A DNA stretch of 8,476 nucleotides from CAZSWS01 sp964610765 (GTDB lineage Bacteria; Bacteroidota; Bacteroidia; Bacteroidales; Tannerellaceae): positions 1 to 8,476 of the forward strand of contig CAZSWS010000098.1 in NCBI GenBank assembly GCA_964610765.1, in the 5' to 3' direction. The notes below the pieces were generated by a model, which was given only the letters and a program-made list of their open reading frames with translations, was not told the DNA's origin and searched no databases. Both the position numbers and the translations under genes were made by a program. Below are positions 1 through 6,963 of this stretch, one piece after another. The stretch's first letter is position 1. Each line of letters starts with the position of its first letter.

Positions 1-93
1 GAATTATATTTATCTATATCTATAATAAGAAGTAGATGCCTGAGGTGTATTTGATTAATTAAACAATTCTCCTTGCTCAACTGTTTTATAATA

Positions 94-112
94 AATAGAT
101 GCATATTCTATT
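94..112. repeat. Small inverted repeat AATAGA/TCTATT upstream of the PUR-like gene
   Basis: AATAGA at 94-99 is the exact reverse complement of TCTATT at 107-112, with a 7-base spacer. A run of six T follows at 120-125, so it could be a weak AT-only terminator for a gene to the left, or half of a regulatory site. The same AATAG/CTATT arms recur in the larger dyad at 131-168. Function is unknown, and such AT-rich 6-base arms can arise by chance. Confidence 0.35.
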
Positions 113-130
113 AAAGTCGTTTTTTGAAAT

Positions 131-168
131 AATAGTAGGAATCACAGTGTGATGTTCCTGATTCTATT
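131..168. repeat. Imperfect dyad in the leader/promoter region of the PUR-like gene
   Basis: A nested inverted repeat is centred on G147. ATCACA (141-146) faces TGTGAT (148-153). Outside these, AGGA (137-140) faces TCCT (156-159) across a 2-base bulge, and AATAG (131-135) faces CTATT (164-168). It ends 27 bases before the ATG at 195. TCTATTTG at 163-170 is a one-mismatch version of the Bacteroides -7 box; if it is used, the dyad would span the promoter like an operator. As RNA it could instead fold as a hairpin with loop CAGTG. No clear -33 TTTG is visible. Positions 1-90 show nothing else recognisable apart from a short TATCTA-like repetition near 10-25. Confidence 0.45.
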
Positions 169-194
169 TGTTAGATAACGTTAGATGATTGGAT

Positions 195-542
195 ATGGAA
201 AAAGTTGACTTAACAAAGCAGCCATCCAGAGGTGATAAAGAGATTTTGTATTCCAAAACCATTAAAGCCGGAACACGAATCTATTACTTGGATGTGAAAA
301 GAAACTTGAGAAATGAGTGTTTTCTTGCTATTACTGAGAGTAAAAAGAATCGCTCAAGAGATGGTACATCTGTGACATTTGAGAAGCACAAGATTTTCAT
401 TTACAGAGAAGATTTCGAGAAGTTTACTGAATCTTTGAAGGATGTTATTGAGTATATTGAAAAGAATAGCCCTCCCAAGGAATCAGTAAATAGAGAAAGA
501 CAGGCAAGCACATCTGATGATTCGTCTAAGGATACAGAATAA
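195..542 (+). CDS. DUF3276 family PUR-alpha-like nucleic-acid-binding protein
   Basis: Small 115-residue protein recognised as the DUF3276/PUR-alpha-like family, which is widespread in Bacteroidetes. A single PUR-type beta-beta-beta-beta-alpha unit can be read from about residue 16 to 90. It contains KEILYSKTIKAGTRIYYLDVK, the strand with FLAITESKK, then FEKHKIFIYREDFEKF and a C-terminal helix. Residues 91-115 form a Ser/Asp/Glu-rich tail that is probably disordered. Related PUR domains bind single-stranded DNA or RNA, often as dimers; that role here is inferred from the family. The ATG at 195 is preferred over an in-frame TTG two codons upstream, because it gives the family-like MEK start. 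No Shine-Dalgarno sequence is visible. It is the only plus-strand gene, converges on glmM, and ends 18 bases before the shared terminator stem. Confidence 0.82.
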   Translation: MEKVDLTKQPSRGDKEILYSKTIKAGTRIYYLDVKRNLRNECFLAITESKKNRSRDGTSVTFEKHKIFIYREDFEKFTESLKDVIEYIEKNSPPKESVNRERQASTSDDSSKDTE

Positions 543-560
543 TGTTATTAAAGCTTGAAG

Positions 561-609
561 CATAACAAAAAAGCCCCAACTAAAATATAGCTGGGGCTTT
601 TTTGTTATG
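561..609. terminator. Bidirectional intrinsic terminator between the PUR-like gene and glmM
   Basis: An 18-base perfect inverted repeat, with left arm 561-578 and right arm 592-609. It has a GCCCCA/TGGGGC core flanked by six A and six T, and a 13-base loop. The A-run and T-run give a hairpin followed by a U-tract in both directions, so it should end both the plus-strand gene (stop at 542) and glmM (stop at 623). In the minus-strand RNA the stem can extend three more pairs, including one G-U. Confidence 0.93.
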
Positions 610-622
610 TGTATAGGATGTT

Positions 623-2008
623 TTAAATCATGTTTTGTATAATCTGAATAAACTCATTGCCTAATTTTTCAGCTTCTTCCATTGTGTGAGCTTCAGAATA
701 TATGCGAATAATAGGCTCCGTGTTACTTTTCCGCAAGTGTACCCATTTGTCAGGGAAGTCTACTTTTACTCCATCAATATCTGTAACATCCATGTGTGCA
801 AAGTCTTCTTTGATTTTGCGCAAGATGGCATCTACATCAATAGAGGGAGTCAGCTCTACTTTTTTCTTTGAAATAAAGTAGGGTGGGTACGTAGCTCTTA
901 GTTCGCTGGTTTTCATCTTTGATTTAGCCAGATGAGTCAGGAACAAAGCTATACCTACTAAAGCATCTCGTCCATAATGGCTTGCCGGATATATAACTCC
1001 TCCATTACCCTCGCCACCAATTACCGCATTGGTCTCTTTCATCTTGGTGACAACGTTTACTTCTCCAACCGCTGCCGCATTATACTCACCACCATGTTTG
1101 ATAGTGACATCACGCAGAGCACGGCTAGAACTTAGGTTGCTCACCGTATTTCCCGGAGTATGTGACAATACATAATCGCAAACGGCAACGAGCGTATATT
1201 CTTCCCCAAACATTTCTCCATTTTCAGATACTACAGCTAGACGATCCACGTCCGGATCTACAGCAAAACCTACGTCTGCCTTAGCCTGAGTCATCAGTTC
1301 AGAAATCTCAGTTAAGTTTTCAGGAATGGGTTCCGGGTTATGGGCAAAGTCGCCATGTGGATTACAATGGAGTTTGAATATCTCTTTAACGCCTAAAGCG
1401 TATAGTAAGTCCGGAATAACAATGCCGCCTACAGAGTTGACGCAATCAATAGCTACACGGAAATTAGCCGCTTTGATAGCTTCAACATCAACCAAATCCA
1501 GGTTAAGTATTGAGCTGATGTGGCGCTCTTTATATCGATTGTCAGTAATTATTTTGCCTAAGCTCTCTACCGGTGCAAAAATAAAATCTTCAGCATCGGC
1601 TATCTTTAAAATCTCAGCACCTTCTTCAGCATTTAGGAATTCTCCTTTTTCGTTGAGCAGCTTCAATGCGTTCCATTGCTTTGGATTGTGGCTTGCAGTT
1701 AGTATAATGCCACCTACGGCCTTCTCATTTACAACGGCTAGTTCAGTTGTGGGTGTCGTAGCCATATCAATGTCAACTACGTCAAAACCCATGCCTATAA
1801 GTGTTCCTACTACCACTTGCTTAACCATTTGACCGGAGATGCGCGCGTCACGACCTACCACGATTTTATTAGTTGTAGATGTTGTGTTTTTACGCATAAG
1901 AGTGGCGTATGCTGATACAAACTTAACAATAGCTAGTGGGTTTAGTCCTTCTTCCGGAGTGCCGCCTATAGTCCCTCTAATGCCTGATATCGATTTAATT
2001 AGTGTCAT
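623..2008 (-). CDS. glmM: Phosphoglucosamine mutase (alpha-D-phosphohexomutase family)
   Basis: 461 residues, the normal length for this superfamily. It is expected to interconvert glucosamine-6-phosphate and glucosamine-1-phosphate in the cytoplasm, the step before UDP-GlcNAc for peptidoglycan and LPS. All four domains carry their signatures. The phosphoserine loop TASHNP is at 104-109 (Ser106 is the residue phosphorylated in the family). The Mg-binding DPDVDR is at 251-256, the sugar-specificity loop GGEGNGG at 331-337, and the phosphate-binding RKSNTEP...RIYSEA at 426-440. The N-terminal SISGIRGTIGG also fits. The specificity loop differs from GEQSGH of E. coli-type GlmM and resembles archaeal-type enzymes, so phosphoglucomutase or phosphomannomutase activity cannot be excluded. 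It starts 5 bases after the DUF4827 stop, so the two are almost certainly co-transcribed, and it ends at the bidirectional terminator. Confidence 0.88.
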   Translation of the reverse strand: MTLIKSISGIRGTIGGTPEEGLNPLAIVKFVSAYATLMRKNTTSTTNKIVVGRDARISGQMVKQVVVGTLIGMGFDVVDIDMATTPTTELAVVNEKAVGGIILTASHNPKQWNALKLLNEKGEFLNAEEGAEILKIADAEDFIFAPVESLGKIITDNRYKERHISSILNLDLVDVEAIKAANFRVAIDCVNSVGGIVIPDLLYALGVKEIFKLHCNPHGDFAHNPEPIPENLTEISELMTQAKADVGFAVDPDVDRLAVVSENGEMFGEEYTLVAVCDYVLSHTPGNTVSNLSSSRALRDVTIKHGGEYNAAAVGEVNVVTKMKETNAVIGGEGNGGVIYPASHYGRDALVGIALFLTHLAKSKMKTSELRATYPPYFISKKKVELTPSIDVDAILRKIKEDFAHMDVTDIDGVKVDFPDKWVHLRKSNTEPIIRIYSEAHTMEEAEKLGNEFIQIIQNMI

Positions 2009-2013
2009 AATAT

Positions 2014-2619
2014 TTATCTGTAAACTTCAATTTTCACTTCATCATATAATACGGTAAAATAACCTGATTTGTATAAAGCATCGCTACTCATGCTGAAAGG
2101 TACAATCAGTCGCACCTTTGATTTATCTGTCAGGTAGTTCAGTGTTGATACAACTCCTGCACAGAAGAAGTCGCTCAAGGCATTTCTTGCCAATAAGGAA
2201 GGACTTTGAATATATGAACTGGTTTCAAGGTAGTTTAATACTTCAGCAGAATTGTATCTGTATTCTAATGGGTCGTATCCGTTTCTTGTTCCGTCAACTT
2301 CTGAAAAAACTACTCCGGGTTCCGTATATAGCGTGACTTTTACGCGGAAGTTTACGGTTTCTCCATCTTTGAACTTTGTTCCATTGCCTGAATCAACAAT
2401 GTTAATTAAAACCCCATTCGCCATTTCGTAGAATGTGTCTTTATTAAATGCTTCTTTCAGATTTTTAGTTCGTTTAAAATCTTTCTCGTCTATGATGCTG
2501 TTGATTATTTTCTTCTCGTTTTTAAGTTTATCAGAGTAGGACTTTGTTTTATCATTACATGATACTCCTATAAAACAAACAAGAAGCAATAAACTAACTA
2601 TACGGAATGTCTTTCTCAT
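2014..2619 (-). CDS. DUF4827 family lipoprotein, FKBP-like
   Basis: 201 residues. The N-terminus is a lipoprotein signal: MRK, a hydrophobic stretch 7-20, and Cys21 in an IGVSC lipobox, so the mature protein should be lipid-anchored in the cell envelope. I recognise the whole as DUF4827, a Bacteroidetes family. Residues 66-200 read like a divergent FKBP-type fold: GVLINIVDSGNG, then DGETVNFRVKVTLYTEPGVVF, a variable middle, KVRLIVPFSM at about 168-177 and a final strand YDEVKIEVYR. These match the order of FKBP elements, but I cannot line up the usual prolyl-isomerase active-site residues with confidence. It could therefore be a chaperone-like or binding domain without isomerase activity. It lies immediately upstream of glmM, with its own candidate promoter upstream. 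Confidence 0.75.
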   Translation of the reverse strand: MRKTFRIVSLLLLVCFIGVSCNDKTKSYSDKLKNEKKIINSIIDEKDFKRTKNLKEAFNKDTFYEMANGVLINIVDSGNGTKFKDGETVNFRVKVTLYTEPGVVFSEVDGTRNGYDPLEYRYNSAEVLNYLETSSYIQSPSLLARNALSDFFCAGVVSTLNYLTDKSKVRLIVPFSMSSDALYKSGYFTVLYDEVKIEVYR

Positions 2620-2646
2620 TGATTGATTTATTTACATTTTGAAAAG

Positions 2647-2677
2647 CAAAAATAAGTATTAAAGTTTATATCCCAAC
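2647..2677 (-). promoter_or_regulatory. Bacteroides-type promoter for DUF4827-glmM
   Basis: On the minus strand, TATTTTTG (2654-2647) matches the TAnnTTTG -7 box exactly. GTTG (2677-2674), a 3-of-4 match to the -33 TTTG, sits 19 bases upstream. Transcription would begin near 2640, leaving a leader of about 20 bases before the ATG at 2619. The -33 element lies in the last codons of the preceding DHH gene (stop at 2666). No terminator separates the genes, so read-through from the DHH gene may also contribute. Confidence 0.55.
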
Positions 2678-3721
2678 ATGATTCGGGGAATCTTCATAAT
2701 TATTAGGATTAAATAGCTTTAAGCCTTTCTCAAAAACCATGACAGCTTCTTCAAGGCTACCATAGAATTCGCCTCCGGAAGCATTTTTGTGTCCTCCACC
2801 GTTAAAGTACATTTCTGCAAAACGGTTACAAGGGAAGTCACCTACTGAGCGGAGTGATATTTTGACAAAACCTTCTTCTTCTCGCATAAATACTGAAAAA
2901 ACAATTCCGTTTATGCTTAGTGGCATGTTTACGAACCCTTCTGTATCGCCGGGAGTATAATTGAATTGGTTTAATTCTTCCCCTTTAAGTGTTATCAGTG
3001 ATGATTTGTATGCAGTAAAAACATTCATCTTATGATACAAGACATAGCCCATCAGTGAGAATCGGTCTTTAGAGTAGACCTGATATACTTTTCTATATAT
3101 ATAATCTTTGTCAATACCTTTCTTTATCAGTTCGCCAATGATTACATATAGCTCGGGGTGATTAGAGTTGTAGGTGAATGAACCGGTATCAGTCATCATT
3201 CCTGTATAGATGCACTCGGCCATTTCTTTATTTATCAACTCATACTGTCCCAATCGGCATATAAAGCGAAAAATCATTTCGCTGGTCGATGACATTCCCG
3301 GGTAGGAAATGGTTAGATCTGTGAAACCTCCGGGTTTTAGGTGATGATCAATCAATATTTTTATAGCCTTTGCCGAGCGCAGCGACTCTTCCATCTTATC
3401 CACTCGTTTGGGCTCATTAAAGTCCAGACAAAAAATCACTTCAGCTTCCTTTAACAGCTTTTCGGCCTCTTCTTTATTTTCTGAATAGATAAGAATGTCT
3501 TTAGCACCCGGCATCCATTGAAGGAAAGAGGGGAATGTGTTGGGTACTATTACGACGACATCTTCTTTGCCATATTCTACCAGGAAATGATAGAGCCCAA
3601 GTGATGAGCCCAACGCATCTCCATCCGGAGAAACATGAGTGACAATCACAAATTTATCGTGTTTGTCAATCTGTTTTTTTGCTTTCTGTATCTCTTCTTC
3701 TTTGATTATCTTAGTTAACAT
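2666..3721 (-). CDS. DHH/DHHA1 phosphoesterase, NrnA-like (oligoribonuclease / pAp phosphatase)
   Basis: 351 residues from the ATG at 3721, typical of the bacterial NrnA group. The N-terminal DHH domain carries THVSPDGDALGSS (His29, Asp33, Asp35), LDF with Asp100, the name-giving IDHH at 124-127 and MTDTGSF with Asp178. These are the residues expected to hold two Mn ions. The C-terminal DHHA1 domain carries the substrate-binding NGGGHKNASG at 307-316. Related enzymes degrade 2-5 nucleotide RNAs and dephosphorylate 3'-phosphoadenosine 5'-phosphate; which activity dominates here cannot be read from sequence. Older annotations of such genes as exopolyphosphatase are less likely. An in-frame TTG nine codons upstream (3748) is rejected because it falls inside the -7 promoter box. 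It follows the secDF terminator and lies 46 bases before the DUF4827 gene. Confidence 0.86.
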   Translation of the reverse strand: MLTKIIKEEEIQKAKKQIDKHDKFVIVTHVSPDGDALGSSLGLYHFLVEYGKEDVVVIVPNTFPSFLQWMPGAKDILIYSENKEEAEKLLKEAEVIFCLDFNEPKRVDKMEESLRSAKAIKILIDHHLKPGGFTDLTISYPGMSSTSEMIFRFICRLGQYELINKEMAECIYTGMMTDTGSFTYNSNHPELYVIIGELIKKGIDKDYIYRKVYQVYSKDRFSLMGYVLYHKMNVFTAYKSSLITLKGEELNQFNYTPGDTEGFVNMPLSINGIVFSVFMREEEGFVKISLRSVGDFPCNRFAEMYFNGGGHKNASGGEFYGSLEEAVMVFEKGLKLFNPNNYEDSPNHVGI

Positions 3722-3745
3722 AATGCCTGTTTCTATATCTATACA

Positions 3746-3753
3746 CAAAGGTA
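3746..3753 (-). promoter_or_regulatory. Candidate -7 promoter box for the DHH phosphoesterase gene
   Basis: TACCTTTG on the minus strand is an exact TAnnTTTG match, 24 bases upstream of the ATG at 3721. Transcription would begin about seven bases downstream, giving a leader of roughly 20 bases. No good -33 TTTG is present at the expected spacing (the sequence there is AAACTGC-like), so support is from the -7 box and its position after the secDF terminator. Confidence 0.45.
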
Positions 3754-3796
3754 TATTTTAATTGATTACTGCAGTTTCTCGAGGTTTACCATTCAT

Positions 3797-3836
3797 GAAT
3801 AAAAATCCCTTCTCATATTTTTATGGAAGGGATTTT
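3797..3836 (-). terminator. Intrinsic terminator after secDF
   Basis: Minus-strand arm AAAATCCCTTC (3836-3826) pairs perfectly over 11 bases with GAAGGGATTTT (3812-3802), across a 13-base loop, and is followed by a short T-rich tail. It lies 20 bases after the secDF stop. CATGA motifs on both sides (3794-3798 and 3842-3846) can add a further outer pairing, separated by an unequal internal loop. It separates secDF from the DHH gene's promoter. Confidence 0.85.
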
Positions 3837-3856
3837 ATTATCATGATGATGTTTTT

Positions 3857-6800
3857 TTATGCTGTGACGCTCTTCTCAGCTAATAAGCCTTTTTTTGCAA
3901 TCTTTCTTTTCTGAATTTCATAAGCAATAGGGGTAGCTATGAATAGCGTAGAATAGGTTGCAATCACAATACCTATTAAGATAGCAAAAGTAAAGCTCCG
4001 TATCGTACTTCCTCCTAGTGAGAAAATAATCAACACTACTAAGAATGTAGAGAAAGAAGTATTGAACGTACGTCCTAACGTTGAGTTAAGGGCGTGATTC
4101 ATAACAGCGAAACGGTCGCGTTTTGGATACATTGTGATGGTCTCACGAATACGGTCAAAAATAACCACCGTGTCATTAATAGAATATCCAATAATTGTAA
4201 GAATAGCTGCAATAAATGTTTGGTCAACCTCCATAGAGAATGGAAGAAGTTTCCAGAGCATTGAATACATGGCTATAATACAGAGCGTACAGGCCAGTAC
4301 TGAAACAAATACTCCCACAGAGAATGCCCAGTCGCGGAACCGAATCAAGATGTATAATGCCATACAGAACATAGCAATGATTACGGCAATAACCGCACTG
4401 TGCTTGATGTCATCGGCCATACTGGCTCCTACCTTTTGCGAACTCTGAACATGTTTGCTGTTGAATGCTTCTTTAGACGTTCCATCAGGAAGTAAAGGCT
4501 TAAGCCCTTCATATATTAAGTTCTCAATTTGCTCATCTACTTCGGGTGAGTTGTCCGTTATCATATAGTTGGTAGAGATACGCACTTGGTTTTGTGAACC
4601 GATAGTGATAACATTTACCTTGTCGTCAAGCGGAGTCATTAGTGCTGCACGCACCTCTTCAGTGCTCATGTTTTGGTCAAAACGGACAATGTAGTTGCGT
4701 CCTCCGGTAAAGTCAATACCCGCATTCAGACCTACCAACTTTAAGGATACAGCTCCCATAATGATAATGACAAGAGGAATGATGAATCCGACTTTCCTTT
4801 TAGAAAGGAAGTTGAAGTTTGCATTATCTAAGAAGTTCTTATATACCGGTGTGGTAAATGTAACGTTATTAAGTTTTCCTTTAGCAATCAGCCATTCATA
4901 CACGATACGTGTTAAGAATACCGCTGTCAAGAATGAAGCAAACAAACCAATTACCATGGTGGTGGCAAAGCCTCTAATAGGACCGGTGCCAAACGCGAAC
5001 AGGATAATTCCGGTTAGGATAGAGGTTAAGTTGGCATCAAAAATAGCAGAGAAGGCATTTTTGTACCCATCAGAAATAGCCTTAGGCAGTGTCTTTCCTG
5101 CTTTTAATTCTTCTTTAGCGCGTTCATAGATCAATACGTTAGCGTCAATAGCCATACCCAAGGTCAATACCATACCGGCGATACCGGGTAAGGTTAGTAC
5201 AGCCTGGAACGAGGCTAAAACACCTAATGTAAAGAATATATTAAGTAACATGGCTCCATTGGCAATCATGCCGGGAAGGAAACCATAAACTGTACACATG
5301 TATAGCATTAATACGATTAATGCCAAAACAAATGAAATAGCTCCAGCCTTAATGGCCTCTTCTCCTAGTGAAGGACCTACCACGTCTTCTTGTACGATAT
5401 GTACAGATGCTGCCATCTTACCGGATTTCAGTACGTTAGCCAAGTCTTTCGCTTCTTCTGGAGTGAAGTTGCCGGTTATTTGAGAGTTTCCACCTGTAAT
5501 TTCGTCATTAACACGAGGTGCTGAGTATACCAAACCATCCAAGATGATCGCGATACTCTTTCCAATATTTTCTTTAGTCAATCGTGCCCAAGCTTTTGCG
5601 CCTTCTGCATTCATTGACATGCTAACCAATTGTTCCGAACGACCCATTTGTTGTGAGAAGTCAGCCCGTGCATCCGTTACTACGTCACCACCTAAAGCCG
5701 GTGTTCCGTCGCGGTTAGTTATTTTAATCGCATAAAGCTCAAAATATAGACCTTTTTCATCCATGGCTTTTACACCCCATCTGAATACAAGACCACGTGG
5801 AAGCATGTCTTTTATATGCTTCATCTCTAAATATTCATCAATTTTGTCGCGGTCTTTTCCTAAAGCATATCCAACGATTGAGCTAGGAATTAATTGTCCG
5901 TTATGTGTGTTTAATTGTAAAACAGCGAACAAGGGATGTTCTTTTGCATATTGCTCAAAAGAGACAGACTGAGACATGCTGTCGGTAGCTTGTGTTTCAA
6001 TTTGTGCAAGAAGTGAGTCGGTCTCACTAGTGGCAGATGTAGCATCTTCTTCGGTGTCGGCACTTATCGGTGCTTCAGCCGGTGTTTCAGAAACAGCTGT
6101 TACTGCTGTTGTATCGGTTTGGGATATAGAAGCGAGATAGCTGTCTATTTTGATCAGGTGCTCATAAACTTCGGGCAATGTATATGTTTCCCAAAATTCC
6201 AAGTTAGCACTACCTTGAAGTAGCTTTCTAACTCGTTCAGGCTCTTTTACTCCGGGAAGTTCTACCAAAATACGTCCGGCTGTTTCCAAACGCTGAATAT
6301 TCGGAGAAACAACTCCAAAGCGGTCGATACGTGTACGCAATACGTTGAAAGAGTTGTCGATCGCACTTTTTAATTCTGTATTAAGTACAGATAGCACTTG
6401 AGCGTCAGTTGATTGAGGAGTTATCCTATCTTTTAGTTCGAATGTGCTGAATAATGCAGAAAGAGGAGTGTTAGAATCTAGCTTTTTATATTCTTCTGCA
6501 AACAGTGTGAGGTAATCTTTTTGGCTGGTAGCTTGGCGTGCATATGCTAAGTCCAACGCTTTGTTAAAGTTAGGATCTTGGTTGTGATTAGCTAATGAGC
6601 GAACAACATCCGGTACGCTAAGCTCTAAAATAACGTTCATTCCACCTTTTAAGTCAAGACCTAATGAGATTTCTTGTTCTTGACATTCTTTTAAGGTGTA
6701 GCCTAACCAAACTTTTTCTGTTGATAATGAATCTAGATAAGCGGCCTCCTTTACCGGGTCTCCGTTTGCATATTTCTCTGCTTTACTTCCATAGTATCTT

Positions 6801-6883
6801 GTTACAAATGAGAAAGATAAATAGAATAAACAAACGAGGGTTAGCAACAAGGAGAAAACTTTTACGAATCCTTTGTTCTGCAT
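3857..6883 (-). CDS. secDF: Protein translocase subunit SecDF (SecD-SecF fusion)
   Basis: A 1008-residue inner-membrane protein joining SecD (about 1-670) and SecF (about 690-1000) in one chain. It uses the proton gradient to pull preproteins out of the SecYEG channel on the periplasmic side. SecD half: a first membrane segment at about 8-27, LGLDLKGG at 74-81, the P1 periplasmic domain with RIDRFGV at 185-191, then five membrane segments from about 512. These include GMAIDANVLIYERAKEEL at 576-593, where Asp580 and Arg588 match conserved proton-path positions. SecF half: membrane segment at about 698-718, GIDFTGG at 722-728, and GYSINDTVVIFDRIRE at 899-914 with Asp904 and Arg911. Residues 253-306 are a Ala/Thr/Ser/Glu-rich low-complexity insertion in P1. 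The gene has its own promoter box and terminator, so it appears to be monocistronic. Confidence 0.97.
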   Translation of the reverse strand: MQNKGFVKVFSLLLTLVCLFYLSFSFVTRYYGSKAEKYANGDPVKEAAYLDSLSTEKVWLGYTLKECQEQEISLGLDLKGGMNVILELSVPDVVRSLANHNQDPNFNKALDLAYARQATSQKDYLTLFAEEYKKLDSNTPLSALFSTFELKDRITPQSTDAQVLSVLNTELKSAIDNSFNVLRTRIDRFGVVSPNIQRLETAGRILVELPGVKEPERVRKLLQGSANLEFWETYTLPEVYEHLIKIDSYLASISQTDTTAVTAVSETPAEAPISADTEEDATSATSETDSLLAQIETQATDSMSQSVSFEQYAKEHPLFAVLQLNTHNGQLIPSSIVGYALGKDRDKIDEYLEMKHIKDMLPRGLVFRWGVKAMDEKGLYFELYAIKITNRDGTPALGGDVVTDARADFSQQMGRSEQLVSMSMNAEGAKAWARLTKENIGKSIAIILDGLVYSAPRVNDEITGGNSQITGNFTPEEAKDLANVLKSGKMAASVHIVQEDVVGPSLGEEAIKAGAISFVLALIVLMLYMCTVYGFLPGMIANGAMLLNIFFTLGVLASFQAVLTLPGIAGMVLTLGMAIDANVLIYERAKEELKAGKTLPKAISDGYKNAFSAIFDANLTSILTGIILFAFGTGPIRGFATTMVIGLFASFLTAVFLTRIVYEWLIAKGKLNNVTFTTPVYKNFLDNANFNFLSKRKVGFIIPLVIIIMGAVSLKLVGLNAGIDFTGGRNYIVRFDQNMSTEEVRAALMTPLDDKVNVITIGSQNQVRISTNYMITDNSPEVDEQIENLIYEGLKPLLPDGTSKEAFNSKHVQSSQKVGASMADDIKHSAVIAVIIAMFCMALYILIRFRDWAFSVGVFVSVLACTLCIIAMYSMLWKLLPFSMEVDQTFIAAILTIIGYSINDTVVIFDRIRETITMYPKRDRFAVMNHALNSTLGRTFNTSFSTFLVVLIIFSLGGSTIRSFTFAILIGIVIATYSTLFIATPIAYEIQKRKIAKKGLLAEKSVTA

Positions 6884-6934
6884 TTGTATTGTGTATTTAT
6901 ATTATTAATTTTTTAATATTCATTTTTCAAGGTG

Positions 6935-6942
6935 CAAATATA
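6935..6942 (-). promoter_or_regulatory. Candidate -7 promoter box for secDF
   Basis: TATATTTG on the minus strand is an exact TAnnTTTG match, with the initiation codon 52 bases downstream. Transcription would begin near 6930-6927, giving an AT-rich leader of about 45 bases. No TTTG is seen at the -33 position; that region instead coincides with the left arm of the 6964-7023 dyad. Confidence 0.5.
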
Positions 6943-6963
6943 GAGCTTTTTTCATTCTCTAGG

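Noticed and set aside
141..153. Possible CRP-type site from ATCACA and TGTGAT
   Set aside because: CRP sites read TGTGA-N6-TCACA; here the half-sites are in the opposite order with a one-base centre, and Bacteroidetes regulators are not expected to use the E. coli motif.
189..197. TTG start two codons before the ATG of the PUR-like gene
   Set aside because: The ATG at 195 gives the expected N-terminus and no ribosome-binding signal favours the TTG.
1326..1832. 168-codon open frame on the plus strand inside glmM
   Set aside because: It lies wholly antisense to a gene with all family motifs; its translation has no recognisable domain and follows the codon pattern of glmM read backwards.
4134..5129. 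Open frames of 104 and 144 codons on the plus strand within secDF
   Set aside because: Antisense shadows of the conserved membrane-spanning SecF and SecD coding sequence; no start context or family resemblance.
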